In this document: positions 1 through 10,183 of the stretch, piece by piece
How the letters are laid out: each line of letters starts with the position of its first letter
Numbering within the stretch: position 1 is the first letter of the stretch
NCBI GenBank assembly: GCA_021738535.1
Contig: JAIPBU010000001.1
Span: 134,220-198,219 of the forward strand
Reading direction: 5' to 3'
DNA length: 64,000 bases
Origin: Bacteroidales bacterium
GTDB taxonomy: Bacteria; Bacteroidota; Bacteroidia; Bacteroidales; VadinHA17
Program-made: the position numbers and the translations under genes
Notes under the pieces: generated by a model
Database searches by the model: none
Seen by the model: only the letters and a program-made list of their open reading frames with translations
Told to the model about the DNA's origin: nothing

Positions 1-113
1 CGACTAAGTCCTACGTAATCACCTTCGGCTTTAAGCCTGGCTCTTTTGGCTTCATATTTCTTAACCATTCTGGCACGTTTTACCTCACGGGCTTTCATTG
101 ATTCTTTAGCCAT
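1..113 (-). CDS. rpsN: 30S ribosomal protein S14, partial (cut by window edge)
   Basis: The visible 37 codons begin MAKESMKAREVKRARMV and continue with a Lys/Arg-rich stretch ending near EGDYVGLS, as in the N-terminus of bacterial S14. No zinc-binding Cys pair is seen in the visible part, which fits the long zinc-free form, though the C-terminal half lies outside the window. The ATG is 6 nt after the rplE stop, so it continues the S10/spc operon. S14 assembles into the head of the 30S subunit. Confidence 0.93.
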   Translation of the reverse strand, partial: MAKESMKAREVKRARMVKKYEAKRARLKAEGDYVGLS

Positions 114-119
114 AGTATT

Positions 120-671
120 CTAATTTTTATTCGTTTTAAACGGTAAACCATAACGACGAAGAAGTGCAAAGGCTTCCTCATCTGTATCAGCAGAGGTAAC
201 GAAAGTAATCTGCAGGCCCATGATTTTAACCACCTTGTCCAGATCAATTTCGGGGAAGATAATCTGTTCTGTTATTCCCAGAGTATAATTACCTCTTCCG
301 TCGAGCTTACTGCTAATTCCTTTGAAGTCCCTGATCCGGGGCAGAGATACCCTGATAAGCCTTTCGAGGAATTCATACATTCTTTCCCGTCTGAGAGTAG
401 TCATAACACCAATAGGCATATTCCTTCTCAGTTTGAAGTTCGAAATATCCTTTGACGACATTGTCTGGACCGCTTTTTGTCCGGCAATGGCAGTTACTTC
501 TTCCGTACCCACTTCAATAAGTTTCTTATCTGCAATAGCCTGACCTATTCCCTGGTTAATAACTATTTTTTCCAGGCGGGGTACCTGCATAACGGTTTTA
601 TATCCAAATTCCTTCACGAGTGCAGGAACGATCTCTTCCCTGTATTTCTTTTGTAATGCTGGCGTATACAT
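120..671 (-). CDS. rplE: 50S ribosomal protein L5
   Basis: The 183-aa product is full length for L5, which binds 5S rRNA in the central protuberance and contacts P-site tRNA. It begins [18 protein letters not shown] and carries the family block around [18 protein letters not shown] in its C-terminal half. The ATG overlaps the rplX stop by one base (TAATG), so translation is probably coupled. Order rplX-rplE-rpsN is the standard spc arrangement. A + strand frame over 322-543 is a shadow. Confidence 0.98.
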   Translation of the reverse strand: MYTPALQKKYREEIVPALVKEFGYKTVMQVPRLEKIVINQGIGQAIADKKLIEVGTEEVTAIAGQKAVQTMSSKDISNFKLRRNMPIGVMTTLRRERMYEFLERLIRVSLPRIRDFKGISSKLDGRGNYTLGITEQIIFPEIDLDKVVKIMGLQITFVTSADTDEEAFALLRRYGLPFKTNKN

Positions 672-994
672 TATTTGATCTCCTCTCCTGATTTTTTAGA
701 ATAACGTACGAGTTTATCCTTTTTATTAAGCTTCCTGCCTATTCTTGTTCCGTCACCGGAGGCAGGATCTACCACCATTAAGTTTGATATATGTATGGTA
801 GCTTCTTTTTTGATTATACCACCCTGGGGATTCTGGGCATCCGGCTTTGAATGTTTTGAAACCATATTCACACCTTCAACAATAGCCCTTTTCCTGTCCC
901 TGTCGACTTCCAGGATACGTCCACGTTGTCCTTTTGATTCACCTGTAATCACAACAACGGTATCACCTTTTTTAATATGTAGTTTTTCTTGCAT
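671..994 (-). CDS. rplX: 50S ribosomal protein L24
   Basis: L24 is an early 50S assembly initiator. The KOW motif is visible near residues 5-30 ([20 protein letters not shown]). The frame stays open upstream to 1036, but I chose the ATG at 994 ([11 protein letters not shown], 107 aa) because the 14 extra residues do not resemble L24 and this start leaves 13 nt after the rplN stop. Its stop overlaps the rplE start by one base. Confidence 0.96.
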   Translation of the reverse strand: MQEKLHIKKGDTVVVITGESKGQRGRILEVDRDRKRAIVEGVNMVSKHSKPDAQNPQGGIIKKEATIHISNLMVVDPASGDGTRIGRKLNKKDKLVRYSKKSGEEIK

Positions 995-1007
995 CGTAAT
1001 AATTTTG

Positions 1008-1373
1008 TTATAACACTTCAGGTGCCAATGATACAATCTTCATATATTTTTCTCGCAATTCTCTGGGCACAGGGCCAAAAATACGTGTACCGCGCACTTC
1101 ATCAAGGTTGTTAAGCAATACAACTGCATTATCATCGAACCTGATATAGGAACCGTCGTTCCTGCGGACTTCTTTATTTGCCCTGACAACAACAGCTTTG
1201 GTAACCATACCTTTTTTTGCTTCACCTGAGGGTATGGCATTTTTCACTGTTACTACTACTTGATCACCGATAGAGGCATACTTTTTTCTGCTTCCACCAA
1301 GTACCCTGATAACAAGAACTTCCTTTGCTCCGGTGTTATCGGCTACAGATAATTTACTTTCCTGTTGTACCAT
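1008..1373 (-). CDS. rplN: 50S ribosomal protein L14
   Basis: The 121-aa protein starts [19 protein letters not shown] and contains the L14 core with [20 protein letters not shown]14 lies at the subunit interface, forms bridges to 16S rRNA, and is the docking site of the silencing factor RsfS, which is also encoded in this window at 60665-61039. The start is 2 nt after the rpsQ stop. Confidence 0.98.
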   Translation of the reverse strand: MVQQESKLSVADNTGAKEVLVIRVLGGSRKKYASIGDQVVVTVKNAIPSGEAKKGMVTKAVVVRANKEVRRNDGSYIRFDDNAVVLLNNLDEVRGTRIFGPVPRELREKYMKIVSLAPEVL

Positions 1374-1375
1374 AA

Positions 1376-1630
1376 TTACTTAACTCTTTCAATTACTTCA
1401 ACCAATCTCCAGGACTTATTCTTGCTCAGCGGCCTGGTTTCCATTATGCGCACTGTATCACCAATGTTGCAGGTATTTTCTTCATCATGTGCAAGAAATT
1501 TCTTGGTTTTATTCAAGTATTTCCCGTAAACATTATGTTTAACCCTTCTTTTAACAGCCACGGTAATTGATTTGTCCATTTTATTACTGACAACAATACC
1601 TGTTCTTTCTTTTCTTAAATTTCTTTCCAT
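1376..1630 (-). CDS. rpsQ: 30S ribosomal protein S17
   Basis: An OB-fold protein of 84 aa that binds 16S rRNA early in assembly. It begins [21 protein letters not shown], as in other Bacteroidetes S17 proteins, and has the block [18 protein letters not shown]. The frame is open three codons further to a GTG at 1639, which would overlap the rpmC stop. I prefer the ATG at 1630, giving an 8-nt gap. Confidence 0.96.
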   Translation of the reverse strand: MERNLRKERTGIVVSNKMDKSITVAVKRRVKHNVYGKYLNKTKKFLAHDEENTCNIGDTVRIMETRPLSKNKSWRLVEVIERVK

Positions 1631-1638
1631 TGTTGACA

Positions 1639-1845
1639 CTAGCTATTTTGTTTTTCATTCATCTCCCTGCTGTGCAGTTCAGTCAGCAACCTTGCTATAT
1701 TGGCCCTTGTTTGCTTAATAACATTAGGGTTATCAAGAGGTGAAATAGCATGATTAAGTTTCATGCGTGCGAGAGATGTTTTCTCGTTATCGATCCTTTC
1801 CAGGATCTCCTGTGTTGTCAATTGCCTAATTTCTGAATTCTTCAT
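1639..1845 (-). CDS. rpmC: 50S ribosomal protein L29
   Basis: A small helical protein of 68 aa near the peptide exit tunnel. Its sequence ([18 protein letters not shown], then [15 protein letters not shown]) matches L29. It sits between rplP and rpsQ as in nearly all bacteria, 11 nt after the rplP stop. Confidence 0.95.
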   Translation of the reverse strand: MKNSEIRQLTTQEILERIDNEKTSLARMKLNHAISPLDNPNVIKQTRANIARLLTELHSREMNEKQNS

Positions 1846-1856
1846 CTCAAAAATCT

Positions 1857-2279
1857 TTATGAATGATCATAATCATGCCTTACCACGAACTTTGTAGTAA
1901 TGGGCAGTTTCTGTGCACCCAGTTTCATAGCTTCTTTTGCTACCTGGAAGGGTACTCCTTCACACTCCATTATTATCCTGCCAGGAGTAACAGGTGCTAC
2001 AAACCCTTCAGGGGCACCTTTACCTTTACCCATTCTTACCTCGGCGGGTTTTTTGGTAATGGGTTTATCGGGGAAGATGCGTATCCACAGCTGCCCTTCA
2101 CGTTTCATATGACGGGTAACAGCCTGCCTTGCGGCCTCAATTTGCCTTCCGGTTATCCAGGTAGGCTCAAGTGCTTTAATACCAAAGGATCCGAAAGCCA
2201 GCTGGTTACCTCTCTGGGCATTACCCTTCATTTTCCCTTTCTGACGTCTCCTGTATTTTGTCTTCTTAGGTTGTAACAT
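1857..2279 (-). CDS. rplP: 50S ribosomal protein L16
   Basis: The 140-aa protein begins [19 protein letters not shown] and includes [20 protein letters not shown] and the [15 protein letters not shown] block typical of L16. L16 organises the A-tRNA binding site and contacts domain V of 23S rRNA. The gene follows rpsC after 49 nt, one of the longer gaps inside the operon. The long + strand frame over it is a shadow. Confidence 0.98.
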   Translation of the reverse strand: MLQPKKTKYRRRQKGKMKGNAQRGNQLAFGSFGIKALEPTWITGRQIEAARQAVTRHMKREGQLWIRIFPDKPITKKPAEVRMGKGKGAPEGFVAPVTPGRIIMECEGVPFQVAKEAMKLGAQKLPITTKFVVRHDYDHS

Positions 2280-2328
2280 TGTTATTTATCTTAAATACTG
2301 TAATTTACTTATCTGTTATGCGCCTTGC

Positions 2329-3030
2329 TTATTTCTTTCTTTTCCGAACTCCTCCACGACCTGGTTTCTGACTCTTCATAGCAATATCAGGAGAAAGGTC
2401 ACGCTTACCATAAATTTCCCCTTTACATATCCATACTTTAATCCCAATCAATCCAACTTTGGTAAGAGCCTCCGCCTGTGCAAAATCTATGTCTGCCCTG
2501 AAGGTATGCAGAGGTATTCTTCCCTCTTTATAAGTTTCGCTCCTTGCCATCTCAGCACCACCCAGTCTTCCTGCAATAAGTATTTTGATTCCTTCAGCAC
2601 CCATTCTCATTGTAGATGCAATAGACATTTTGATAGCCCTGCGGTATGAAATTTTACCTTCCAGCTGGCGGGCAATGTTATTGGCTACAATAGTAGCATC
2701 CAGTTCAGGACGTTTTACCTCGAAGATATTTATCTGAACTTCTTTTTTGGTAAGTTTCTTAAGCTCTTCCTTAAGCTTGTCAACTTCCTGTCCGCCTTTA
2801 CCAATAATGATTCCGGGCCTGGCGGTATTAACGGTAACAGTAATTAGCTTAAGTGTTCTTTCAATAATAATATTGGAAATACTGGCCTTTGCCAGCCTGG
2901 CATTCAGATATTCTCTGATTTTGGTATCTTCCACGAGTTTACCGGAGAAATCCTTACCACCATACCAGTTGGAATCCCAGCCTTTTATTATGCCCAGCCT
3001 GTTACCTATTGGATTAATTTTCTGTCCCAT
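2329..3030 (-). CDS. rpsC: 30S ribosomal protein S3
   Basis: The 233-aa protein begins [18 protein letters not shown]. The KH-domain GxxG loop is visible around residues 75-81 ([12 protein letters not shown]), and the C-terminal domain carries the [20 protein letters not shown] block lining the mRNA entry tunnel. A basic Arg/Lys/Gly tail closes the protein. It starts 5 nt after rplV, as in the canonical S10 operon. Confidence 0.98.
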   Translation of the reverse strand: MGQKINPIGNRLGIIKGWDSNWYGGKDFSGKLVEDTKIREYLNARLAKASISNIIIERTLKLITVTVNTARPGIIIGKGGQEVDKLKEELKKLTKKEVQINIFEVKRPELDATIVANNIARQLEGKISYRRAIKMSIASTMRMGAEGIKILIAGRLGGAEMARSETYKEGRIPLHTFRADIDFAQAEALTKVGLIGIKVWICKGEIYGKRDLSPDIAMKSQKPGRGGVRKRKK

Positions 3031-3035
3031 CTATT

Positions 3036-3458
3036 TTAATTTGATGTATTTTCTAATTCTTCCTTATTTAAACTGTCAAGAACAAGTGTAACATGGTTTG
3101 ATCTTTTTCTGATCCTGTAAGCACGTCCCTGCGGTGCTGTCTGCAGTCGTTTGAGCGTGCGGCCCTGGTTCACAAATGCTTCCTTGATGTAAAGGTTACT
3201 TTCCTCAATGCGTACACCTTCATTCTTTGCCTGCCAGTTGGCTATTGCAGAGAGAAGGAGTTTTTCGACATTCCGAGATGCTTCCTTCGAACTGTATTTA
3301 AGTACATCCAGGGCCCTGTTAACTTCCATGCCCTTGATCATATCTGTTACCAGCCTCATTTTACGTGGTGAGGTAGGACAGTTTCTCAAAACCGCCTGGT
3401 ATGTTTTTAATTTTTCCTCTTTACGCTTCTCAGCTGAAATTCTTTTTCTTGCACCCAT
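3036..3458 (-). CDS. rplV: 50S ribosomal protein L22
   Basis: The 140-aa protein contains the globular block [17 protein letters not shown] and the extended beta-hairpin region [20 protein letters not shown] that lines the nascent-chain exit tunnel. That hairpin is where macrolide-resistance changes occur in other species, and I see no insertion or deletion in it. It lies between rpsS and rpsC. Confidence 0.97.
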   Translation of the reverse strand: MGARKRISAEKRKEEKLKTYQAVLRNCPTSPRKMRLVTDMIKGMEVNRALDVLKYSSKEASRNVEKLLLSAIANWQAKNEGVRIEESNLYIKEAFVNQGRTLKRLQTAPQGRAYRIRKRSNHVTLVLDSLNKEELENTSN

Positions 3459-3490
3459 TTGTCAGGTTTTTATCTTATCAATAAAATTTT

Positions 3491-3757
3491 TTATCTGTCT
3501 CTTCCTCCGTGACCTCTGAATATGCGAGTCGGAGCGAATTCGCCCAGTTTATGACCCACCATATTCTCAGTTATATATACGGGGATGAATTTATTACCAT
3601 TATGAACGGCAATAGTGTTTCCGACAAAATCAGGAGAGATCATAGACCTTCGAGACCAGGTCTTGATTACTTTCTTTTTTCCTGAATCGTTCATCTCCAG
3701 AACTCTTTTCTCGAGTTTATAGTCGATAAACGGGCCTTTTTTAATAGATCTGCTCAT
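3491..3757 (-). CDS. rpsS: 30S ribosomal protein S19
   Basis: The 88-aa protein begins [19 protein letters not shown] and has the conserved [20 protein letters not shown] and [18 protein letters not shown] blocks. S19 sits in the 30S head and forms an intersubunit bridge with L5. It starts 10 nt after the rplB stop. Confidence 0.98.
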   Translation of the reverse strand: MSRSIKKGPFIDYKLEKRVLEMNDSGKKKVIKTWSRRSMISPDFVGNTIAVHNGNKFIPVYITENMVGHKLGEFAPTRIFRGHGGRDR

Positions 3758-3767
3758 ATTATCTCAA

Positions 3768-4592
3768 TTATTTTTTCCGTCTTTCAATTATATATCTTCC
3801 GGAGTATTTTTTCTGCCTCCTTGTCTGGTATCCTTTAGCCGGCAATCCGGTCCGTGATCTTGGGTGCCCGCCCGAAGCACGTCCTTCACCTCCACCCATG
3901 GGGTGGTCGACGGGATTCATAGCAACGCCTCTTGTTCTTGGTCTGCGCCCTTTCCAGCGGCTTCTTCCTGCTTTACCCGATATTTCCAGCGAGTGGTCAG
4001 GGTTGGAAACAGTTCCAATTGTAGCCCTGCATTTTGTCAGGATAAGTCTTGTTTCACCCGAAGGAAGTTTTATGGTTACATACTTTTTCTCCCTGGCTAC
4101 TATCTGGGCATACGAACCTGCACTTCTTGCAATTGCTCCTCCTTTACCCGGCTTAATCTCAATATTATGAATAATTGTACCTAGAGGTATTTCCTGCAAG
4201 GGCAGTGAGTTACCAATTTCAGGTGCAACGCCCGGTCCTGAAACAACAGTTTCACCTACCTTCAGACCCTGTGGAGCAAGGATATACCTTTTTTCACCAT
4301 CCTCATAATAGAGGAGTGCTATACGTGCTGAACGGTTGGGGTCATACTCAATAGTTTTAACGGTAGCCTTCACACCATCCTTATTACGAAGGAAATCAAT
4401 TTTACGGTACCTTCTCTTATGACCACCACCGACGTATCGTATTGTCATACGGCCGCTACTGTTTCTTCCCCCTTTTTTTCTCAGGGGCATCAGCAATGAT
4501 TTTTCCGGTTCAGTAGCCGTGATTGTCTCACGGGCACTTACTATCTTATGTCTCTGACCTGGTGTTACAGGTTTTATCTTTCTAACTGCCAT
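3768..4592 (-). CDS. rplB: 50S ribosomal protein L2
   Basis: The 274-aa protein has the L2 OB and SH3 domains and the conserved C-terminal block [18 protein letters not shown], which includes the His near the peptidyl-transferase centre. It begins [17 protein letters not shown]2 is needed for subunit association. It starts 5 nt after the rplW stop. Confidence 0.99.
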   Translation of the reverse strand: MAVRKIKPVTPGQRHKIVSARETITATEPEKSLLMPLRKKGGRNSSGRMTIRYVGGGHKRRYRKIDFLRNKDGVKATVKTIEYDPNRSARIALLYYEDGEKRYILAPQGLKVGETVVSGPGVAPEIGNSLPLQEIPLGTIIHNIEIKPGKGGAIARSAGSYAQIVAREKKYVTIKLPSGETRLILTKCRATIGTVSNPDHSLEISGKAGRSRWKGRRPRTRGVAMNPVDHPMGGGEGRASGGHPRSRTGLPAKGYQTRRQKKYSGRYIIERRKK

Positions 4593-4597
4593 AATCC

Positions 4598-4888
4598 TTA
4601 TATATTGCTATAGAAATCAATTGTATCTCCCTCGGCTACAGTAACTATAGCCTTCTTAGTGACAGGTGTTCTCCCTGACATAATACCAGAGCGGGTATAA
4701 CGTACCTTGCTCTTGCTGTGATAAACCATAGTGCGCACTTCTTCAACTGTGACACCGTACATTTCTTCCACAGCATTTTTTATCTGTATCTTATTTGCAT
4801 CCTTTGCAACAACAAAGCCATAGCGATTAAATTTTTCGCTCTGGTCGGTCATTTTTTCTGTTACAATCGGCTTCAGTAAAATATCCAT
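4598..4888 (-). CDS. rplW: 50S ribosomal protein L23
   Basis: The 96-aa protein begins [19 protein letters not shown] and contains the [21 protein letters not shown] core. L23 sits at the tunnel exit and docks trigger factor and SRP. It lies between rplD and rplB in the usual order, with 13 nt to rplD. Confidence 0.97.
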   Translation of the reverse strand: MDILLKPIVTEKMTDQSEKFNRYGFVVAKDANKIQIKNAVEEMYGVTVEEVRTMVYHSKSKVRYTRSGIMSGRTPVTKKAIVTVAEGDTIDFYSNI

Positions 4889-4901
4889 TACTTAAAGTTT
4901 T

Positions 4902-5531
4902 CTAATTTTTAAAAGTTGAATGCAAAACGTCAACTGTACTCTCAAGAAGGATGAGGACTGAAGCGTTCGTAATGATGTATGTATTTAATTCATTGTTAGT
5001 TACAACATCTACACCCTTCAAATTTCGAGATGACAAATATACATTTTTATTTTGTTCCGGAAAAACAATAAGTGATTTTTTGTCCGTCACATTTAGGTTA
5101 GCGCCAATTCTGGAGAGTTCTCTTGTTTTAGGATCATCAAATTTAAAATCTTCAACAATGATGATCTTTTTCTCTTTTGCCTTGTATGAAAGCGCTGATT
5201 TCCTGGCCAGTTGCTTAACTTTTTTATTCAGTTTAAAGTCATAGCTCCTGGGTCTTGGTCCAAATGTTCTTCCACCACCCCTGAAAATAGGGTTTTTAAT
5301 ATCTCCGAAACGTGCGGTACCGGTTCCTTTCTGCCTTTTGATCTTTTTAGTACTGCCCTTTACCTGGCCACGTTCTTTTGTACTGTGCGTTCCCTGTCTT
5401 CCGGCAGCCATATACTGTCTTACATCAAGGTATATAGCATTATCATTTGGTTCGATACCAAATATTGCATCATCGAGATCTACTTTTTTCCCGGTATCTT
5501 TTCCTTCTATATCTACTACTGCTATTTTCAT
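4902..5531 (-). CDS. rplD: 50S ribosomal protein L4
   Basis: The 209-aa protein carries the tunnel-loop block [20 protein letters not shown] and [21 protein letters not shown]4 is an early 23S rRNA binder, and in some bacteria it represses this operon; I could not see an S10-type leader here. Its ATG overlaps the rplC stop by one base, implying coupling. Confidence 0.97.
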   Translation of the reverse strand: MKIAVVDIEGKDTGKKVDLDDAIFGIEPNDNAIYLDVRQYMAAGRQGTHSTKERGQVKGSTKKIKRQKGTGTARFGDIKNPIFRGGGRTFGPRPRSYDFKLNKKVKQLARKSALSYKAKEKKIIIVEDFKFDDPKTRELSRIGANLNVTDKKSLIVFPEQNKNVYLSSRNLKGVDVVTNNELNTYIITNASVLILLESTVDVLHSTFKN

Positions 5532-6151
5532 TACTTTGAAATTATTAAGTAACCACCTTTAGGACCGGGTACCGATCCTTTTACAATTAATAAATTACTG
5601 TCAGGAATAAGCTTCATGACTCTTAAGCTTATAGCCATAACTTTATTATTACCTGTACGTCCGGCCATTCTCATGCCTTTGAATACTCTTGAGGGGTATG
5701 AGGATGCCCCCAGTGATCCGGGTGAACGTTCCCTGTTATGCTGACCGTGTGTCTGATCACCGACACCTCTGAAGCCATGACGTTTTACTACGCCCTGGAA
5801 ACCTTTACCTTTAGACCATCCCCTGACATCTAACCAGGTATCATCATCAAACAGGTTTACATCAAGTACATCACCTGTTTTATATTCTCCACCGGTAAAG
5901 CCGGTAAACTCAACCACCATTTTCTTTGGTGTGGTTTTAGCTTTCTTAAAATGACCTAATTCAGCTTTTGTACTGTTCTTTTCCTTCTTATCGCCATAGC
6001 CCAGCTGTAATGCATTGTAACCATCTTTATCTTCTGTTTTGACCTGGGTAACAACACAAGGGCCGGCTTCAATTACCGTACATGGAATATTTTTTCCGTC
6101 TTCATCGAAAACAGAAGTCATTCCAACTTTTTTGCCTATTAATCCCTGCAT
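5531..6151 (-). CDS. rplC: 50S ribosomal protein L3
   Basis: The 206-aa protein starts [20 protein letters not shown] and has the core extension [20 protein letters not shown] followed by [20 protein letters not shown], which approaches the peptidyl-transferase centre. It is an early 50S assembly protein. It starts 21 nt downstream of rpsJ. Confidence 0.98.
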   Translation of the reverse strand: MQGLIGKKVGMTSVFDEDGKNIPCTVIEAGPCVVTQVKTEDKDGYNALQLGYGDKKEKNSTKAELGHFKKAKTTPKKMVVEFTGFTGGEYKTGDVLDVNLFDDDTWLDVRGWSKGKGFQGVVKRHGFRGVGDQTHGQHNRERSPGSLGASSYPSRVFKGMRMAGRTGNNKVMAISLRVMKLIPDSNLLIVKGSVPGPKGGYLIISK

Positions 6152-6172
6152 TTTTGTTAATCTTTACTGGTT

Positions 6173-6478
6173 TCACACTTTGATTTCTACTTCCACACCA
6201 CTTGGTAACTCGAGCTTCATAAGAGCATCGATGGTTTTGGGTGTTGAGCTGTAAATATCAAGCAGCCGCTTGTAACTGGACAGCTGGAACTGCTCTCTCG
6301 ACTTTTTATTTACGAATGTTGATCTGAGGATCGTAAACACCCGCTTGTGTGTCGGGAGAGGGATGGGCCCGCTAACTACAGCACCAGTAGATTTTACCGT
6401 CTTTACGATCTTCTCGGCGGATTTATCGACGAGATTATGATCATAAGATTTCAGTTTAATTCGAATTTTCTGACTCAT
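6173..6478 (-). CDS. rpsJ: 30S ribosomal protein S10
   Basis: The 101-aa protein begins [18 protein letters not shown] and holds the loop [20 protein letters not shown] that inserts into the 30S head. In other bacteria S10 also acts as NusE in antitermination. It starts 6 nt after fusA, so str and S10 form one continuous unit without tuf between them, the usual Bacteroidetes arrangement. Confidence 0.98.
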   Translation of the reverse strand: MSQKIRIKLKSYDHNLVDKSAEKIVKTVKSTGAVVSGPIPLPTHKRVFTILRSTFVNKKSREQFQLSSYKRLLDIYSSTPKTIDALMKLELPSGVEVEIKV

Positions 6479-6484
6479 CTCTAA

Positions 6485-8584
6485 TTAAAATTTTCCTTTA
6501 ATTTGTTCAATAATCTTTTTTGAAATATCTTCAGGCACCTCCTCATAGTGGGAATACTCCATGGTAGAAGTAGCCCTTCCGGAAGTCAGGGTCCTAAGTA
6601 CGGTAACATAACCAAAGTTTTCTGCCAGCGGCACTTTTGCTTTAATAACCCTTGAACCTGCCTTCGATTCCATACCTTCCACTTTTCCTCTTCTCCTGTT
6701 AAAATCGCTTACCACATCGCCAACGAATTCTTCGGGTGTTACCACCTCTGCTTTCATTACAGGTTCAAGAATTACGGGCCTGCATTTACTGGCCGCATTC
6801 TTAAGTGCCTGGCGTGCAGCAATCTCGAATGACAGTGAATCGGAATCGACCGGATGGTATGAACCGTCTTTGAGTACAACTTTCAGGTTATAGATAGGGA
6901 ATCCTGCCAGCGGGCCATTCATCATTGCTGTATTAAAGCCCTTTTCCACTGCAGGGATAAATTCTCTCGGAATATTCCCTCCTTTAACCTTATCGATAAA
7001 CTGAAGCCCGGCAAATTCATCTTCAGCAGGCATTATTTCAACCTCTATATCTGCAAATTTACCCTTACCTCCTGTTTGCTTTTTAAACACCTCACGGTGT
7101 TCTACAGGTCTGGTAAGTGCCTCTTTGTATGCAACCTGGGGTTTGCCCTGGTTACATTCAATCTTGAACTCTCTTTTCAGACGGTCAATAAGTATTTCCA
7201 GGTGCAGTTCACCCATGCCACTAATAACGGTCTGGCCGCTATCATCATCGGTTTTAACCTGGAAAGTAGGATCTTCCTCGGCCAGTTTACCAAGAGCCAC
7301 ACCAAGCTTATCAACATCGGCCTGTGTTTTTGGCTCAATGGCAATGCCAATTACCGGATCGGGGAATTCCATAGACTCAAGCCAGATAGGCTTGTGGATT
7401 GCACAAAGTGTATCGCCTGTTTTAAGATTTTTAAATCCGACGGCGGCACATATATCACCTGCCTCAATTTTTTCCTTGGGATTCTGCTTATTAGCATGCA
7501 TCTGGAACAGGCGGTTTACTCTGTCTCTTTTGCCGGTCCGCATATTCAGCACCATATCGCCGGTTTTCAGTTCTCCTGAATAAACCCTTAGAAATGCTAG
7601 TCGGCCAACAAAAGGATCAGTAGCAATTTTAAAAGCCAGTGCGGAAAATGGTTCCGTCTTATCCGGCATACGTATATCTTCTTCGTTAGTTTTGGGGTTG
7701 ATACCTTTTACTCCGCCCACCTGCAGAGGTGAGGGCAGATATGCCACAACTGAATCAATAAGCCTCTGGATGCCTTTGTTCTTGAAAGCTGATCCGCAGA
7801 GGACAGGTACTGCAAGCCCCTCTATGGTTGACTTACGCATTACCGTGAGCATATCATCACGCGTAATAGAATCCGGGTCATCGAAATATCTCTCCAACAG
7901 GGTATCATCAGCTTCAGCAACCGATTCAATCAGTTTGACCCTCCATTCCTCGGCTTCTTCTTTTAATTCATCCGGTATCTCAACAAGTTCGTAATTTGTA
8001 CCCAGGTTCTCATCACTGTACCATACCACAGCCTTATTCTCAATAAGATCTATTACACCGGTAAAGTCTTCTCCTGAGCCCATAGGTATCTGCAGTGGTA
8101 CCGCATTGGCACCAAGTTTATCCCTTATCTCTTCAACCACACTGAAGAAATCAGCCCCTACACGGTCCATCTTATTGACGAAAGCAATTTTCGGAACACC
8201 GTATTTATCGGCCTGTCTCCAGACAGTTTCTGATTGAGGCTCCACACCACCAACAGCACAGAATACTGCAATTGCACCATCAAGAACACGCAGCGAGCGT
8301 TCAACCTCAACAGTAAAATCGACATGACCGGGAGTATCAATAATATTGATCTTATACTCCTTCCCGAGATATTTCCAGAAAGTGGTGGTAGCAGCTGAAG
8401 TAATTGTAATACCACGCTCCTGCTCCTGGACCATCCAGTCCATTTGAGCATTACCGTCATGTACCTCACCCAGGCGATGCGTACGACCGGTATAGTACAG
8501 AACCCTCTCTGTAGTAGTGGTCTTGCCCGCATCAATGTGAGCCATGATGCCAATATTCCGTGTATATTCCAGTTTACTACTCAT
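6485..8584 (-). CDS. fusA: Elongation factor G (canonical, EF-G1)
   Basis: The 699-aa translocase has intact GTPase motifs: P-loop AHIDAGKTT (residues 15-23), switch I with [18 protein letters not shown] with catalytic His87, and NKMD (137-140). Domains II to V follow, including the domain IV loop region and the C-terminal [20 protein letters not shown] block. It drives ribosomal translocation and, with RRF, recycling. It lies between rpsG (19 nt) and rpsJ (6 nt). A second, altered EF-G is encoded divergently at 10184, which makes this the housekeeping copy. Confidence 0.99.
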   Translation of the reverse strand: MSSKLEYTRNIGIMAHIDAGKTTTTERVLYYTGRTHRLGEVHDGNAQMDWMVQEQERGITITSAATTTFWKYLGKEYKINIIDTPGHVDFTVEVERSLRVLDGAIAVFCAVGGVEPQSETVWRQADKYGVPKIAFVNKMDRVGADFFSVVEEIRDKLGANAVPLQIPMGSGEDFTGVIDLIENKAVVWYSDENLGTNYELVEIPDELKEEAEEWRVKLIESVAEADDTLLERYFDDPDSITRDDMLTVMRKSTIEGLAVPVLCGSAFKNKGIQRLIDSVVAYLPSPLQVGGVKGINPKTNEEDIRMPDKTEPFSALAFKIATDPFVGRLAFLRVYSGELKTGDMVLNMRTGKRDRVNRLFQMHANKQNPKEKIEAGDICAAVGFKNLKTGDTLCAIHKPIWLESMEFPDPVIGIAIEPKTQADVDKLGVALGKLAEEDPTFQVKTDDDSGQTVISGMGELHLEILIDRLKREFKIECNQGKPQVAYKEALTRPVEHREVFKKQTGGKGKFADIEVEIMPAEDEFAGLQFIDKVKGGNIPREFIPAVEKGFNTAMMNGPLAGFPIYNLKVVLKDGSYHPVDSDSLSFEIAARQALKNAASKCRPVILEPVMKAEVVTPEEFVGDVVSDFNRRRGKVEGMESKAGSRVIKAKVPLAENFGYVTVLRTLTSGRATSTMEYSHYEEVPEDISKKIIEQIKGKF

Positions 8585-8603
8585 AAATAATTAAAACAAC
8601 TTT

Positions 8604-9080
8604 CTAGAAGCGGAAATGAGCAAATGCCTTATTAGCTTCTGCCATCCTGTGTGTATCTTCTTTTCGTTTATAAGCTCCACCTTCATTATTATAGGCTGCA
8701 ATAACTTCTGCTGCGAGTCTTTCTGCCATATTCTTGCCGGGCCTTCTGCGTGCAAAATGGATAAGGTTTTTCATACTTATACTTATCTTCCTGTCGCCTC
8801 GCACCTCCATTGGAACCTGGAAGGTAGCTCCTCCTACCCTTCGGCTTTTAACCTCAACCTGAGGGGTAATATTCTCAAGTGCCTGTTTCCATATCTCAAG
8901 AGCACTTTTTTCCTCGTCCTTCATCTTCCCTTCAACAATGTCCAGAGAATTATAAAAGATTGTAAAGGCAAGATTCTTCTTGCCACTTAGCATAAGGTTA
9001 TTCACAAACCTAGTTACATAAGGGTCATTGAATTTGGGATCAGGAAGAATGATCCTCTTTTTTGGTCTTGATTTTCTCAT
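8604..9080 (-). CDS. rpsG: 30S ribosomal protein S7
   Basis: The 158-aa protein begins [17 protein letters not shown] and includes [19 protein letters not shown] and the C-terminal [20 protein letters not shown] block. S7 nucleates assembly of the 30S head and contacts E-site tRNA. It follows rpsL after 26 nt. Confidence 0.98.
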   Translation of the reverse strand: MRKSRPKKRIILPDPKFNDPYVTRFVNNLMLSGKKNLAFTIFYNSLDIVEGKMKDEEKSALEIWKQALENITPQVEVKSRRVGGATFQVPMEVRGDRKISISMKNLIHFARRRPGKNMAERLAAEVIAAYNNEGGAYKRKEDTHRMAEANKAFAHFRF

Positions 9081-9106
9081 TATCTAACTCCTTACATTGT
9101 TAACAA

Positions 9107-9481
9107 CTAATTCTTTGGCCTTTTGGCCCCGTATTTTGAACGTCTCTGTGTACGACCCTCAACACCTGAAGTATCGAGAGCTCCTCTAACAAGGTGATAC
9201 CTGACACCCGGAAGGTCTTTTACCCTTCCTCCTCTGATAAGCACAATAGAGTGTTCCTGAAGATTATGTCCCTCTCCCGGGATATAAGCATTCACCTCCT
9301 TGCCATTGGTTAGCCTTACCCTGGCCACTTTCCTCATGGCCGAGTTAGGTTTCTTCGGTGTGGTTGTGTATACTCTGACGCAAACACCCCTTCTCTGAGG
9401 ACAGGAATCAAGTGCAGGAGCTTTCCTTTTCTCCTCCATGGTCCTTCTGCCCTTTCTCACTAATTGTTGTATTGTTGGCAT
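9107..9481 (-). CDS. rpsL: 30S ribosomal protein S12
   Basis: The 124-aa decoding-centre protein begins [18 protein letters not shown]. It has Lys43/Lys44 in TPKKPNSA and Lys88 in RVKDLPG, the streptomycin-sensitive residue types. It is the first gene of the str-S10-spc unit. The upstream spacer should hold its promoter, though I could not assign a perfect TAnnTTTG box on this strand. Confidence 0.98.
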   Translation of the reverse strand: MPTIQQLVRKGRRTMEEKRKAPALDSCPQRRGVCVRVYTTTPKKPNSAMRKVARVRLTNGKEVNAYIPGEGHNLQEHSIVLIRGGRVKDLPGVRYHLVRGALDTSGVEGRTQRRSKYGAKRPKN

Positions 9482-9780
9482 AAATACAATTGTTTATATT
9501 AAACTGTAAATCAATATGTCAATTAAACTATCGGGGTAAAACACCCCTTGCACCCCTTCACGGGCAACTAATATGGTTTTCGTTTTATTTACCTGAAAAA
9601 CGTAAGTTATTTGCAGGTTCCTTCCCGACCGTTTCCCTGAGAATATTTTTTATTCACTTACTTTGTGGAGGAAACCACCGGTACTCCTGGGTCTCAAAAA
9701 CCGCCGCAAAGAAAAGGCTTTTTTTTATAACAAGCAAATATTTTATGAAGAAATTGGAGAAATGATTGATTGTTGAGGAA

Positions 9781-9857
9781 AAAGGACTAAAGACAAAGGA
9801 CTAAAGGCAAAAGGCAAAAGGCAAAAGGCAAAGGACAAAAGACAAAAGACAAAAGAG
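9781..9857. repeat. Heptamer tandem array (11 units, AAAAGGC/AAAAGAC type)
   Basis: Dividing the stretch into sevens gives eleven consecutive units without phase loss: AAAGGAC, TAAAGAC, AAAGGAC, TAAAGGC, three AAAAGGC, AAAGGAC, two AAAAGAC, AAAAGAG. The related heptamer TTTTGTC, its reverse complement, recurs at 25196-25223. It is non-coding. Confidence 0.95.
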
Positions 9858-9871
9858 GACCGAGCGTTAAT

Positions 9872-9892
9872 GATTTGCCCGGTGGGCAAATC
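9872..9892. repeat. Perfect 9-bp inverted repeat (GATTTGCCC / GGGCAAATC)
   Basis: The arms at 9872-9880 and 9884-9892 are separated by GGT. The hairpin is not followed by a T run, so it does not look like a terminator. It lies just after the heptamer array and may be part of a dispersed palindromic element. Confidence 0.85.
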
Positions 9893-10070
9893 TAGCGAGG
9901 GGCCAGGTAGTGGGGACGAAGACAAAAGGCAAAGGTGTGAAGGCAGATTATAAAGACTGAAGCTGAAAATTATCAATAATCCATTATTGCTCGTTCCCAC
10001 GGGCCACAATCACCATCCGCTCGCGTGCTCGCATGACTCGCTTGCTGTCAGCAACCTCGCCCTGCTCGGT

Positions 10071-10118
10071 TCCAATAATCCAATAATCCACCAATCCATT
10101 ATTCCATTAATCCAATTT
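10071..10118. repeat. Octamer tandem array (6 units, TCCAATAA type)
   Basis: Six in-phase 8-bp units each start TCCA: TCCAATAA twice, TCCACCAA, TCCATTAT, TCCATTAA, TCCAATTT. The array ends 4 bp before the TATCTTTG box, so it occupies the expected -33 region of the downstream promoter. Confidence 0.9.
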
Positions 10119-10122
10119 TTAT

Positions 10123-10130
10123 TATCTTTG
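10123..10130 (+). promoter_or_regulatory. Bacteroidetes-type -7 box (TATCTTTG) for the EF-G paralogue
   Basis: A perfect match to TAnnTTTG, 53 nt before the ATG at 10184. The -33 region upstream is formed by the octamer array. Assignment rests on the consensus and position only. Confidence 0.6.
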
Positions 10131-10183
10131 GGCGCTCAAAACTGGTATATAATATATTGTATAACGAATAATAATTTTAAGGG

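Larger units (their letters stand above)
9482..10183. other. Repeat-rich intergenic spacer between rpsL and the EF-G paralogue
   Basis: This 702-bp divergent spacer is the only stretch over 300 bp without a gene. It holds a short GGGGT/ACCCC hairpin at 9534-9548 in the rpsL leader, a phased heptamer array (9781-9857), a perfect 9-bp inverted repeat (9872-9892), a stretch rich in GCTCG/CTCGC (about 9989-10060), an octamer array (10071-10118) and a promoter box for the downstream gene (10123-10130). Open frames across it are low-complexity translations of repeats and show no protein signature. Confidence 0.8.

Noticed and set aside
1863-2276. 137-aa + strand frame over rplP
   Set aside because: Shadow of a highly conserved ribosomal gene; composition is typical of an antisense frame.
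9743-10009. 88-aa open frame on the minus strand in the rpsL-EF-G2 spacer
   Set aside because: It translates the heptamer array and flanking repeats into Phe/Cys/Leu/Ala repeats, has no start context and matches no family.
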